Assembly (NCBI GenBank): GCA_038212215.1
Contig: JBBQUT010000033.1
Coordinates: 1-56,373, forward strand
DNA length: 56,373 bases
Direction: 5' to 3'
Source: JALZAI01 sp038212215
GTDB taxonomy: Bacteria > Actinomycetota > Actinomycetes > Mycobacteriales > Jatrophihabitantaceae
Position numbers and translations under genes: made by a program. The notes under the pieces were generated by a model. That model had not been told where the DNA came from. It did no database searches and saw only the letters and a program-made list of their open reading frames with translations. This document shows, piece after piece, positions 34,381-41,931 of the stretch; position 1 is the stretch's first letter, and each line of letters opens with the position of its first letter.

Positions 34381-35784
34381 TCAGCTATTCCACTCGACCG
34401 AGATAGTTCGCGGATCGAACTTGTGGCCTCGCAGTGCCGGTAGCAGCTTCACGACGACGAGCGCGTCAACGACGCCTCGACGGGTGCCGAGCGGTGCGGC
34501 GTCGAACGCGGCCGCAGGGTCTGGAGCGGCTAGTACGACGCTGAGCGCGTCCCCGCCAGCGACGCGTGCGCGAGCGGTTTCTGTCGTGTCGAGCTGGGCG
34601 CGTACTTTCCCGATGGCGACGGCGTAGCGGCGTCCGTCGATCAGCCCAGTGTCGTAGTCGGACTCGACGCCGGCGAGCCGCTTCCGGAGAGCGGTGATCT
34701 CGACCGCGAGCCGCTTCGATTCCTCCGTGTTCGGGACGGCGAGCAAGTCGGCGACGTCGGGGCGGGCGAGCCGGGCGCGGATAACGGTCGTCACGAAGGC
34801 GTCGATGCTCGCCGCTAGGCGGGTGATGTGTCCGCCGGCACGGCAGCGGTACCGGCTGCCTGAGTGCGAGACGAGTGGGGCGTCGCACACTCCGCAGAGG
34901 TAAAGCCCAGACCCGAGGTACCTGCGGTCCGTGCCGAGGCGGTTGGTGATCCGTCGAGGATCGGTGAGTCGGGTCTGCACGGCATCGAATGTTGCACTGT
35001 CGACGATCGGACGCCAGTTGCCGATGCCGCCGGTCGTCGCGCCGCAGTACACCGCGCGGCCCGCATAGCGCGGATTGGTCAGCATCGTCCGAACAGACGA
35101 CGGCGACCAGCCCTCGCCGCGTCTCGTCGCGTGTTCGTTCTTCGAGAGCCAGTGCGTGATGCCGCGCAGCGAGTCCCCGGCGATGAACCGAACGAACATG
35201 GCGCGCACGACGTCGGCCTCGGCAGGCTTGATCTGGCCCTTGACCGTATAGCCGGTGAGGCGCACGCCGCTTGGCGGTTTCCCGTGCTCGGCGCGCTGCG
35301 CGGCTGCGCGCTTCTGTCGGGCCGACTTGCGCTCGATCTCGCTGCGGGCAACCGAGACCTTGACGCGAGCGAACATGCGACCGCCGTCGGTGGCCAGGTC
35401 AGCATCACCGTTCGCGGTGACCAGCAATAGCCCGCGGTCTTCTGCTGCCTCGATCCAATCCTCAAGCTGGCGCGGCTGGCGGGTGAGCCGGTCCAGGTCC
35501 CAGCAGACGAGGGCGGTGAACCGGCCGGCCTCGTAGTCGGCGACCATCCGGTCGTACTCGGCGCGCGTCCCGTTGCGTTTCGATGCAGAGACGGAGTTGT
35601 CGAGATACTCGTCGGCGATTGTCCAGCCGCGCGCGGCGGCGATGCGCTGGCAGTCCTCACGTTGCCGGTCGACCGCTAGATGTTCGCCGGTGGCGTCGAG
35701 GCTCACGCGTAGGTAGACAGCGCAGCGTACGGCCGAAGATGTTTCCGGGCTGCGGGTGCGCGGTCTCGCCACGGTCATCGACAT
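34381..35784 (-). CDS. Large serine recombinase (phage-type integrase)
   Basis: 467 residues. The resolvase domain has the catalytic serine in YLRVSLDATGE (Ser 28), LVCWDLDRLTRQPRQLEDWI and TDGGRMFARVKVSVARSEIERKSARQKRAA. The recombinase domain (SVRTMLTNPRYAGRAVY) is followed by a zinc ribbon (YLCGVCDAPLVSHSGSRYRC) and a coiled-coil (ESKRLAVEITALRKRLAGVESDYDTGLI). All parts of an active large serine integrase are present. It should integrate and, with a directionality factor, excise the element; its gene forms the right end of the minus-strand operon. phiRv1 of M. tuberculosis uses the same integrase class. Confidence 0.9.
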   Translation of the reverse strand: MSMTVARPRTRSPETSSAVRCAVYLRVSLDATGEHLAVDRQREDCQRIAAARGWTIADEYLDNSVSASKRNGTRAEYDRMVADYEAGRFTALVCWDLDRLTRQPRQLEDWIEAAEDRGLLLVTANGDADLATDGGRMFARVKVSVARSEIERKSARQKRAAAQRAEHGKPPSGVRLTGYTVKGQIKPAEADVVRAMFVRFIAGDSLRGITHWLSKNEHATRRGEGWSPSSVRTMLTNPRYAGRAVYCGATTGGIGNWRPIVDSATFDAVQTRLTDPRRITNRLGTDRRYLGSGLYLCGVCDAPLVSHSGSRYRCRAGGHITRLAASIDAFVTTVIRARLARPDVADLLAVPNTEESKRLAVEITALRKRLAGVESDYDTGLIDGRRYAVAIGKVRAQLDTTETARARVAGGDALSVVLAAPDPAAAFDAAPLGTRRGVVDALVVVKLLPALRGHKFDPRTISVEWNS

Positions 35785-36123
35785 AGGTTGAATGGTAGCG
35801 TAACTACGTCGAGTTCCGGTTCAACGTCTGACGACCCCCGGAATCCCAGCAAAAATGGGGCCTGTAGGGCCTATTTCGGGGTTCTAGTCCGCAAAAACTC
35901 CGCAGAATTCTCGGGCGAGGTCGCGGCCCGCGTTCCGCGTGCGCTTGTCACGGCTTGAGCTCTGGCCATCGATGTGTCCCCGCTGCCCATCCCTTCGCCG
36001 CTCGACTTGCAACCTCTGAACTGCGCTCTCTATGCCAAAGTGCAAACTAGAGCTTGCAGAATCCTAACGATACTGCATACTAGAAGCTGCACCTTAGCCT
36101 TTTCGTACGCAATGGAGACTGTG
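35785..36123. promoter_or_regulatory. Divergent regulatory region between integrase and mobile mystery protein A
   Basis: 339 bases between the divergent starts. The left part should hold the recombinase promoter and possibly one att site; no core repeat could be identified. The right part (36000-36110) is clearly more AT-rich than its surroundings and contains two related 18-mers described separately. Confidence 0.5.
36041..36091. promoter_or_regulatory. Candidate operator pair upstream of mobile mystery protein A
   Basis: TGCAAACTAGAGCTTGCA (36041-36058) and TGCATACTAGAAGCTGCA (36074-36091) match at 14 of 18 positions and are spaced 33 bp start to start, about three helical turns. The first is an imperfect palindrome (TGCAA.CT..AG.TTGCA). 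They lie directly upstream of a gene for an XRE-type repressor-like protein, so autoregulation is likely. Confidence 0.55.
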
Positions 36124-36600
36124 ATGACGAGCCCGCCCGCTGATACCGCGCGCCGCGCGCGTGAAGCTCGCCGCGCGTTGGATCGACGACTACAGCCACT
36201 GCCGCCAGCGGACGCGATGACGCCGCCGCGCAGCGGTTGGATCCGCGCCATCCGACAGGCGTTGGGTATGAGCCTGGGGGATTTGGCGGCGCGGCTTGGC
36301 ACGACGCACCAATCGGTGTCGATGCTCGAACAGTCCGAGCGTGCTGGTCAGATCAGGCTCAGCAGCCTCCGCAAGGCGGCCGAGGCCATGGATTGCGACC
36401 TGGCCTACGTGTTCATCCCCCGTTCCGGCAGCCTGCAGTCCGTCGTCGACACGCAGGCCCGGGCGCAGCTGGCCACACACGTGCGCGCGACTGCGCACAG
36501 TCAGCGCCTTGAGGACCAGTTGCCCGGCGAGGTCGACGACGACGCGATCGCGGACAACCTCGAACAGCTGATCCGCTCCCGCGCCCTGTGGAAGACATGA
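36124..36600 (+). CDS. Mobile mystery protein A (XRE-type HTH)
   Basis: 158 residues from ATG 36124, with GGAG 6-7 bases upstream. The sequence RSGWIRAIRQALGMSLGDLAARLGTTHQSVSMLEQSERAGQIRLSSLRKAAEAMDCDLAYVFIPRSGSL is the hallmark of this family: an XRE helix-turn-helix followed by a conserved (V/I)PR.GSL segment and a C-terminal helix (LEDQ). It is nearly always encoded just upstream of a Fic-domain partner, mobile mystery protein B, on mobile elements; together they behave like a toxin-antitoxin-like pair. Its stop overlaps the start of that partner (ATGA). Confidence 0.85.
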   Translation: MTSPPADTARRAREARRALDRRLQPLPPADAMTPPRSGWIRAIRQALGMSLGDLAARLGTTHQSVSMLEQSERAGQIRLSSLRKAAEAMDCDLAYVFIPRSGSLQSVVDTQARAQLATHVRATAHSQRLEDQLPGEVDDDAIADNLEQLIRSRALWKT

Positions 36601-37117
36601 CCGACAGGTTCCGCGACCAGCCACCCGGCGCGACCCCGCTGGCGGAGGACGACCTCGCCGGGCTGCGCCTGGACTGGCTCACGACCCGTGGCGAGCTCGA
36701 CGAGGCCGAGTCGGCGAACAACCTCCGCGGGCGGACCTGGGCGTTTGCCGCGCGCGGTCGCAGTGCCGCGTGGCTGCTCACGCCGTCGACTGGGTGCGCA
36801 TCCCGGTCGAGTTGCAGATGCTGTGCGACAACGTGATCGCCCAGATCGGTGACGGCGCCAACCTCGCCTACCCCGCGCTCGAACTCGCCGTCCGATTCCA
36901 CCACCAATTGGTGTCCATCCACCCCTACCCGAACGGGAATGGCAGACACTCCCGGCTCGCCGCGGACCTGCTCGCCGACAGCCTCGGAGCCGACCCGATC
37001 CCCTGGGGCAGCGGCAGCCTGATCGCCGCCGGCAAGGTCAGGGCGCGCTACCTCAGCGCGCTACGCAACGCCGACCGGCACGACTACGCCGACCTCATCG
37101 CCTTCGCCCAGTCGTGA
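36597..37117 (+). pseudogene. Mobile mystery protein B (Fic domain), internally deleted and frameshifted
   Basis: Frame 1 from ATG 36597 reads FRDQPPGATPLAEDDLAGLRLDWLTTRGELDEAESANNL; from about 36785 the family continues in another frame with VDWVRIPVELQMLCDNV, FHHQLVSIHPYPNGNGRHSRLAADLL and RYLSALRNADRHDYADLIAFAQS. HPYPNGNGR is the Fic active-site loop (HPFx(D/N)GNGR), intact. The segment that should lie between (the LH.RMFG..W.WAG region) is missing, so a deletion of roughly 100 bases shifted the frame. AMPylation activity is therefore unlikely, leaving protein A without a toxin partner. Confidence 0.75.
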
Positions 37118-37330
37118 TCTCGATGGCCCCGCCTGAGGTCGCGGACCGCATCAGATCGGCGGCAGCGGCGCGGGTGCGATCCTCGGCCGTCGGCCACAGG
37201 TGGGCGTAGGTCCGCAGCGTCGTTGTCGCCGACGCGTGACCGAGTGCGCGCTGCACCGTGACGACGTCGCAGCCGGCCGCGATGAGTCTCGAGGCGTAGA
37301 AGTGGCGCAGATCGACCGCATCCTCCTCCT
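37095..37330 (-). pseudogene. Tyrosine recombinase, C-terminal fragment
   Basis: The minus strand reads VDLRHFYASRLIAAGCDVVTVQRALGHASATTTLRTYAHLWPTAEDRTRAA: the C-terminal catalytic block of a phage-type tyrosine integrase with the Arg and His of LRHFYAS, the LGH box and the nucleophilic Tyr in TYAHL. The N-terminal two thirds are replaced by a vapC fragment on the opposite strand. It shows that a second, tyrosine-integrase element once inserted here. Confidence 0.75.
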
Positions 37331-37344
37331 CGATCTCGCCGCCG

Positions 37345-37505
37345 CCCGCCGCGTCGCATCGCTGCACGTACCAGACCAAGCGCCCCAGCACGACGCACTG
37401 ATCGCGGGCATCGCGCTGGCCCGTGGCCTGAGGGTCGTCACCCGCAACACCCGCGACTTCGAACGCGCAGGGGTTGAGTACCTCAACCCCTGGTCAGACA
37501 CCTGA
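37345..37505 (+). pseudogene. VapC-type PIN toxin, C-terminal fragment
   Basis: Reads VPDQAPQHDALIAGIALARGLRVVTRNTRDFERAGVEYLNPWSDT and stop: the last third of a VapC PIN domain with the acidic HDALIAG and NTRDF metal-site motifs. No N-terminal half precedes it; instead the frame runs into the inverted integrase fragment. A diverged second copy of this same gene end lies at 44563-44661. Confidence 0.7.
37468..37492. repeat. 11-bp-arm palindrome in the vapC tail
   Basis: CAGGGGTTGAG and CTCAACCCCTG are perfect inverted copies around a 3-base loop. The second arm is shared with the vapC remnant at 44.6 kb but the first is not, so the palindrome is specific to this copy. Confidence 0.6.
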
Positions 37506-37566
37506 CCTGCGGTAGCTGCGGCGTCAGCCAGTCGGCCGCGAAGCGTGCGACGATGGGCTACTAGTT

Positions 37567-37599
37567 CCCCACCGTCCTCCGGGACTGGTGGGGCATTTT
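37567..37599 (+). terminator. Candidate intrinsic terminator
   Basis: CCCCACC (37567-37573) pairs with GGTGGGG (37587-37593), extended inside by GTCC/GGAC, and is followed by CATTTTC. It is the best terminator-like structure of the fragment region. Confidence 0.6.
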
Positions 37600-37601
37600 C
37601 G

Positions 37602-37775
37602 TTGGCATTGATCGAACGGACGGCGTTGGCCACACCGGCAGGGTTCGAGAACAAGGTCGCGTTCATCTGGGAGATCGCCGACAAGCTGCGCGGTCACCTG
37701 AAGCCGCACGAGTACGGGTCGGTCATGCTGCCGACTCTGGTGCTAAGCCGGCTCGCCGCCGTCATCGACTCCGAT
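37602..37775 (+). pseudogene. Type I restriction methylase HsdM, N-terminal fragment
   Basis: Reads LATPAGFENKVAFIWEIADKLRGHLKPHEYGSVMLPTLVLSRLAAVI, the beginning of HsdM (FENK..FIW..AD.LRG..KP..YG.V.LP...L.RL). After about 58 codons it breaks into unrelated sequence. It is a relic of a type I restriction-modification system. Confidence 0.7.
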
Positions 37776-37776
37776 C

Positions 37777-37896
37777 GCTGTGTTGTCAGCTCTCATGATC
37801 TTGGTCGGCTCGGGCGGCCCGCTGGTGACGCCGGCGTTGACGGCGGTTCTGCTCAACAGTGTTCGCGGACAGGACGCGGGAACGGCGAGTCTGGGT
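37777..37896 (+). pseudogene. DHA2-type MFS drug transporter, internal fragment
   Basis: Reads AVLSALMILVGSGGPLVTPALTAVLLNSVRGQDAGTASLG, a late transmembrane segment of EmrB/QacA-type transporters (G.G.PL..P.L...L.....G.ASG). It is fused directly to the HsdM fragment without any linker. Confidence 0.6.
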
Positions 37897-37972
37897 CGTT
37901 GGTGGGGGACGAGGTCTACGTGCGGCCATATCTATCGCTTGCAGGCAAAGTAATCAAACGAATGGAGTTCAC

Positions 37973-38311
37973 ATGACAGATAGCACAATCCCCGAGCCGT
38001 CCGGTGCCCAGAAGATGTTCGGTGACTTCGCGCCAGGGCTCGTCCACTTCACCGATGATGTCCTCTTCGGTGAGGTATGGAAGCGACCGGAGCTGTCGCC
38101 TCGGGATCGCAGTCTCGTGACCGTCGCCGCGCTGGCGACGAGTGGCAACGTCGCGCAGCTCAACTTTCACTTGGCCTACGCGAAGCGCAACGGCATGACC
38201 GAGGACGAGCTGATCGAGACGATCACCCACCTGGCGTTCTACGCCGGCTGGCCCAAGGCCATGTCGGCGATGGCGGTTGCCAAGCAGGTCTTCAGCACTA
38301 GCAACGACTAA
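37973..38311 (+). CDS. Carboxymuconolactone decarboxylase family protein
   Basis: 112 residues from ATG 37973, with GGAG 6-7 bases upstream. The pattern FTDDVLFGEVWKRPELSPRDRSLVTVAALATSGNVAQLNFHLAYAKRNGMTEDELIETITHLAFYAGWPKAMSAMAVAKQVF is full-length CMD/AhpD-like, but lacks a CxxC peroxidatic pair, so it fits the decarboxylase-like rather than the AhpD branch. It begins a plus-strand cluster with a zinc alcohol dehydrogenase, a cupin and an MFS gene, a grouping often seen for small-molecule detoxification. Confidence 0.88.
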   Translation: MTDSTIPEPSGAQKMFGDFAPGLVHFTDDVLFGEVWKRPELSPRDRSLVTVAALATSGNVAQLNFHLAYAKRNGMTEDELIETITHLAFYAGWPKAMSAMAVAKQVFSTSND

Positions 38312-38333
38312 CGAAGGAAAGAGGAACACAACT

Positions 38334-39356
38334 ATGCGAGGAACCATCCTCTACGCCCGGGGCGACGTGCGTAGCGAACAGCGCGACGATCCCAAGATCA
38401 TCAAACCAACCGACGCGATCATTCGAATGGTCGCCACGTGCGTCTGCGGTTCCGACCTGTGGGACTACCGCGGAATCAACAAGATCACTGACCCCACTCC
38501 GATGGGCCATGAGTACGCCGGCATCGTCGAAGAGGTCGGCAGCGACGTCACGCTCATTCAGCCAGGCCAATTCGTCATCGGCTCGTTCTTCGCCTCCGAT
38601 AACACCTGCGAGATTTGCCGCGCCGGCTTCCAGACCTCCTGCATCCACCGCGAGTACGTCGGCGCGAACGGCGCACAGGCCGAGTACCTCCGGGTCCCGC
38701 TTGCCGACGGCACGCTCGTCGCCACCCCTGATGTTCCCAGCGATGACCTCGTGCCCAGCCTGTTGGCCGCCTCCGACGTTCTCGGCACCGGCTGGTTCGG
38801 CGCTGTTGCTGCCTGTGTACAGCAAGGTAAGACGGTCGCTGTCGTGGGTGACGGCGCGGTCGGTTTGCTCGCCGTCATGGCGGCGCGCGAACTCGGGGCT
38901 GAGCGGATCATCGCGATGAGCCGTCACAAGTCGCGCCAGAAGCTGGCCACCGAGTTCGGTGCGACCGAGATCGTGAGCGCGCGCGGAGACGACGGCGTGG
39001 CCCAAATTAAGGAACTGACCAACGGTCTCGGCGCGCACTCGGTCATCGAAGCTGTCGGCACGCAGGAGTCGATGACCCAAGCCATCCGCTCCGCGCGACC
39101 CGGAGGCGGAGTTGGCTACGTCGGCGTGTCCCACGACGTCACGCTGCAAGGTGAGGAGCTGTTCTACTCCCACGTCCAACTGCTGGGCGGCCCTGCTCCG
39201 GTCCGCCGGTTCCTGCCAGACCTGATCGAGCGCATCTGGAGCGGTCGCATCGACCCGGGCAAGGTCTTCGACATGACGCTGCCGTTGGCCGACGCAGCGG
39301 CGGGCTACCAGGCAATGGATGAGCGTCGCGCGATCAAGGTCCTACTCAAGCCGTAA
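38334..39356 (+). CDS. Zinc-dependent alcohol dehydrogenase family protein
   Basis: 340 residues from ATG 38334, with GGAAAGAGG upstream. The GroES-like domain has CVCGSDLWDYRG (catalytic zinc Cys), GHEYAGIVEEVG and a structural-site region CEICRAGFQTSC. The Rossmann domain starts at VAVVGDGAVGLLAVMAARELGA, fitting NAD(P). It oxidises an alcohol or reduces an aldehyde; the substrate is unknown. It follows the CMD-like gene by 22 bases and precedes the cupin gene, so cotranscription is likely. Confidence 0.9.
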   Translation: MRGTILYARGDVRSEQRDDPKIIKPTDAIIRMVATCVCGSDLWDYRGINKITDPTPMGHEYAGIVEEVGSDVTLIQPGQFVIGSFFASDNTCEICRAGFQTSCIHREYVGANGAQAEYLRVPLADGTLVATPDVPSDDLVPSLLAASDVLGTGWFGAVAACVQQGKTVAVVGDGAVGLLAVMAARELGAERIIAMSRHKSRQKLATEFGATEIVSARGDDGVAQIKELTNGLGAHSVIEAVGTQESMTQAIRSARPGGGVGYVGVSHDVTLQGEELFYSHVQLLGGPAPVRRFLPDLIERIWSGRIDPGKVFDMTLPLADAAAGYQAMDERRAIKVLLKP

Positions 39357-39394
39357 ACGACGGCTTCGAAACAGCTATCAAGGAAAGACGAACT

Positions 39395-39799
39395 ATGGAA
39401 CTCATTGCCCCTACCAACACAGTGAGAGCGCCAGCCCCGAGCTTCGTGGGCGACGTCTACGTCACCCCGATCAAGAAAGCGACCCCGCCGTCACGGCTCA
39501 TCGCGAGCATGGTGCGCTTCACCCCCGACGCGCGCACCAACTGGCACTCGCACGCGGTGGGCCAGACGCTGTATATCACCGAAGGTGTCGGCTTGCTCGT
39601 CAATCGTGACGGCACCGTCTTGCATGTCCGCGCTGGGGACACGGTGTGGACGCCACCGGGCGAGGAGCACTGGCACGGCGCACCGATCAACAATCTGATG
39701 TGCCATGTCGCGATGCTCGAGGGCATCGAGAACGGCGATGGCACGACGTGGCTCGAGCCCGTCTCCGACGAGGAGTATCGAGCAGCCAATGCCAGCTGA
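39395..39799 (+). CDS. Cupin domain protein
   Basis: 134 residues from ATG 39395, with AAGGAAAG upstream. The two cupin motifs are ARTNWHSHAVGQTLYITEG (metal ligands His-His) and VWTPPGEEHWHGAP (His). It resembles the small cupins annotated as mandelonitrile-lyase-like or quercetinase-like that travel with CMD-like proteins and zinc dehydrogenases. The reaction is not predictable. It is third in the redox cluster; the broken MFS gene follows 53 bases later. Confidence 0.88.
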   Translation: MELIAPTNTVRAPAPSFVGDVYVTPIKKATPPSRLIASMVRFTPDARTNWHSHAVGQTLYITEGVGLLVNRDGTVLHVRAGDTVWTPPGEEHWHGAPINNLMCHVAMLEGIENGDGTTWLEPVSDEEYRAANAS

Positions 39800-39852
39800 C
39801 AACGTCGCACGAACGAACGGTCGTGCAGCCGGTCGAACAGAAAGCAGGAGCC

Positions 39853-40937
39853 ATGGCATCAGAAGCGCACGACTCAGCGGTCACGACGCCTAAGCGCAGC
39901 ATCAGTCAACCAGCTACGCCGCAGCGTCCGGTGCTGACGCGTGGGCTTCTCCTGCTGCTCGCGGTAGCGGGCGGTGCAGCGGTCGGAAACCTGTACTGGG
40001 CTCAGCCGCTGCTCGACGTCATCGCGCATGACCTCCACGTGTCGACGGGCGCGGCTGGCTGGTTGATCACGGTGACCCAGCTCGGCTATGCGCTCGGTGT
40101 GCTGCTGATCGTGCCGCTCGGCGATCGGATGAATCGCCGACGTCTGATTCCGGTCATGCTCCTGCTTTCGGCGGCCGCGTTGGCCCTGTGCGCGGCCGCA
40201 CCGAACTTCGGCGCACTCTTGGGCGCGATCGCGATCCTCGGACTCACGACGGTGTCCGGACAGATCATCGTGCCGCTGGCCTTGACATGGCCGAGGAGGG
40301 TGAGCGCGGCCGCGTCGTCGGCCTCGTGACCTCCGGCGTCCTGACCGGCATCCTGGTCTCCCGAAGCATCAGCGGGCTCGTCGCCGGCGCCACCGGCTGG
40401 CGCGTCATCTACGCCGCCGCCGCGGTTCTGGCCGTGCTCCTGGCGGGGGTGCTGGCCGTGCGAATCCCGGAGCTGCCGGCCCGCGAACACATCCGCTATT
40501 CGACGCTGTTGCGCTCGATCGGCCAGGCCATCGCGCGTCAGCGCATTGTCCGATGGTCGCTCGTGCTGGGAGCCACGCAGTTCGGTCTGTTCACGCTGTT
40601 CTGGACCGCGCTGACGTTCTATCTCAGCACAGCGCCGTACCACTACTCCGTCACCAAGATCGGCCTCTTCGGGCTGTTCGGACTGACCGGAGCCCTAGCG
40701 GCCCAGCGCGCAGGCCGCCTGCATGATCGTGGTTGGTCGCTGCCGGCAACGGGTGCGGGCTGGGCCCTCGTCGTGGCCTCGTTCGTGTTGGTTAGCTTCG
40801 CTCGGCATTCGGTGGTTATGCTCTGGTCGACAGGCGGCTCGACCGCTATCACGTGGACCGGAACGGTCGTCGCGACCATAGGATTCGTGGTCTGGCTGTT
40901 GGGGCGCCGCGGCCCGCTTGTGATTTCAATCGGCTAA
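39853..40937 (+). pseudogene. MFS transporter (drug efflux type), frameshifted and internally deleted
   Basis: From ATG 39853 the frame reads a typical major facilitator start (GLLLLLAVAGGAAVGNLYWAQPLLDVIA, GVLLIVPLGDRMNRRRLIPVML). Near 40283 it shifts: the family continues in another frame with MAEEGERGRVVGLVTSGVLTGILVSRSISGLVAGATGWRVIY. A second lesion lies near 40818, where FARHSVV joins LWSTGGSTAITWTGTVVATIGFVVWLLG and about 75 expected residues are missing. The pump is probably inactive unless the first shift is a sequencing error. Confidence 0.75.
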
Positions 40938-41690
40938 TTACTGGCTACCCGCGGGCGTCAGGTTGATCTGGTATTCGACGGCGCCGGACTCCGGGCCGGT
41001 CAGCCGGACGCTGGTGCCGATGTGCCGCATTACTGCGACCACCGCGACATTCTCGCTCGCCACGAGCGCGGTGAAGTAGCGGATGTCCTCCTGGTAAGCC
41101 TGCTCAGCCAGCCGGGACAACAGCTCGGTGCCTAGCCCGCGTCCTTGCCATTCGTCGATGATGGCGACGGCGACCTCGGCAGCCTCTGGCCTGTCGGGGT
41201 CGCGGATGTAGCGCGCGATGCCCAGTCCGCGTCCGCCGGGCTGACTGAGGGCCCCCAGAGCCTCGTGGTTGCGGTGGTCGACGTGGGTGAAGTATCGAAG
41301 CTCTGCCGCGCTCAATTCCGCTTTGCCGGTGAGGAACCGTTGGTGGCGCGATTGGGCGCTCAAGCCGGCGAAGCCCTCGGCCAACAGTGCGGCGTCGCCC
41401 GATTGCACCGGCCGGATCGCAGCGCGCGACCCGTCGCGCAGCACCACCCGCGTCTGCCGGCCCGTGTCAGCGGTGGTGACTGTTCGGGCGACAGCGGTCC
41501 GCGGCGATCCCAAAGTTGCCCGAGCGCATGGTGCGCCCAGCCCGGCATACGCCGGTCCGGACTGTCGTCCCCCACGCCGCAGCGAGCGACGAGCATCGTG
41601 CGGACCGGGACGCCGGGACTGCTCGGTTTGCCGGGCGTCCGAGCCGTCGTGAGCGTTGCGGTCGGTCCCTGCCCTCGCGTCAGTAGCCAT
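40938..41690 (-). CDS. GNAT family N-acetyltransferase
   Basis: 250 residues from ATG 41690 (41723 is an alternative). Residues from about 80 form a GNAT domain: VVLRDGSRAAIRPVQSGDAALLAEGFAGLSAQSRHQRFL, VAVAIIDEWQGRGLGTELLSRLAEQAYQ (acetyl-CoA loop) and FTALVASENVAVVAVMRHIGTSVR. The domain resembles GNAT modules of protein lysine acetyltransferases such as mycobacterial Pat-type proteins. The first 80 residues are Arg-rich, low-complexity and probably partly untranslated. Converges with the MFS pseudogene. Confidence 0.8.
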   Translation of the reverse strand: MATDARAGTDRNAHDGSDARQTEQSRRPGPHDARRSLRRGGRQSGPAYAGLGAPCARATLGSPRTAVARTVTTADTGRQTRVVLRDGSRAAIRPVQSGDAALLAEGFAGLSAQSRHQRFLTGKAELSAAELRYFTHVDHRNHEALGALSQPGGRGLGIARYIRDPDRPEAAEVAVAIIDEWQGRGLGTELLSRLAEQAYQEDIRYFTALVASENVAVVAVMRHIGTSVRLTGPESGAVEYQINLTPAGSQ

Positions 41691-41931
41691 GCAACCAACC
41701 TGTGCTCCGTGGGTAACAAACAAGTGGCGCGCTCAGCCTTTTCTCAGTATTCCCGTGGCCGCCGCCCCGGAAATGCTGGACCGCCCGCTCGCGAGGTGTG
41801 ATTGCACCGACAATGACAGCGCGGTGGAAGACGCGAACTGAGCGCGAAGGCAACGCTGTGCCTGCACCTCTGACAGCCACCTGCCCGTTGCGTCGACGAG
41901 GTCCCGTGATCGTCGGGATTGCGGCTGGAGG

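Noticed and set aside
2..35784. 13E12-type gene at the window start as attachment site of the phiRv1-like element
   Set aside because: phiRv1 uses REP13E12 as target, but here the HNH gene is 22 kb away from the element with intact core genes between; no repeat links them.
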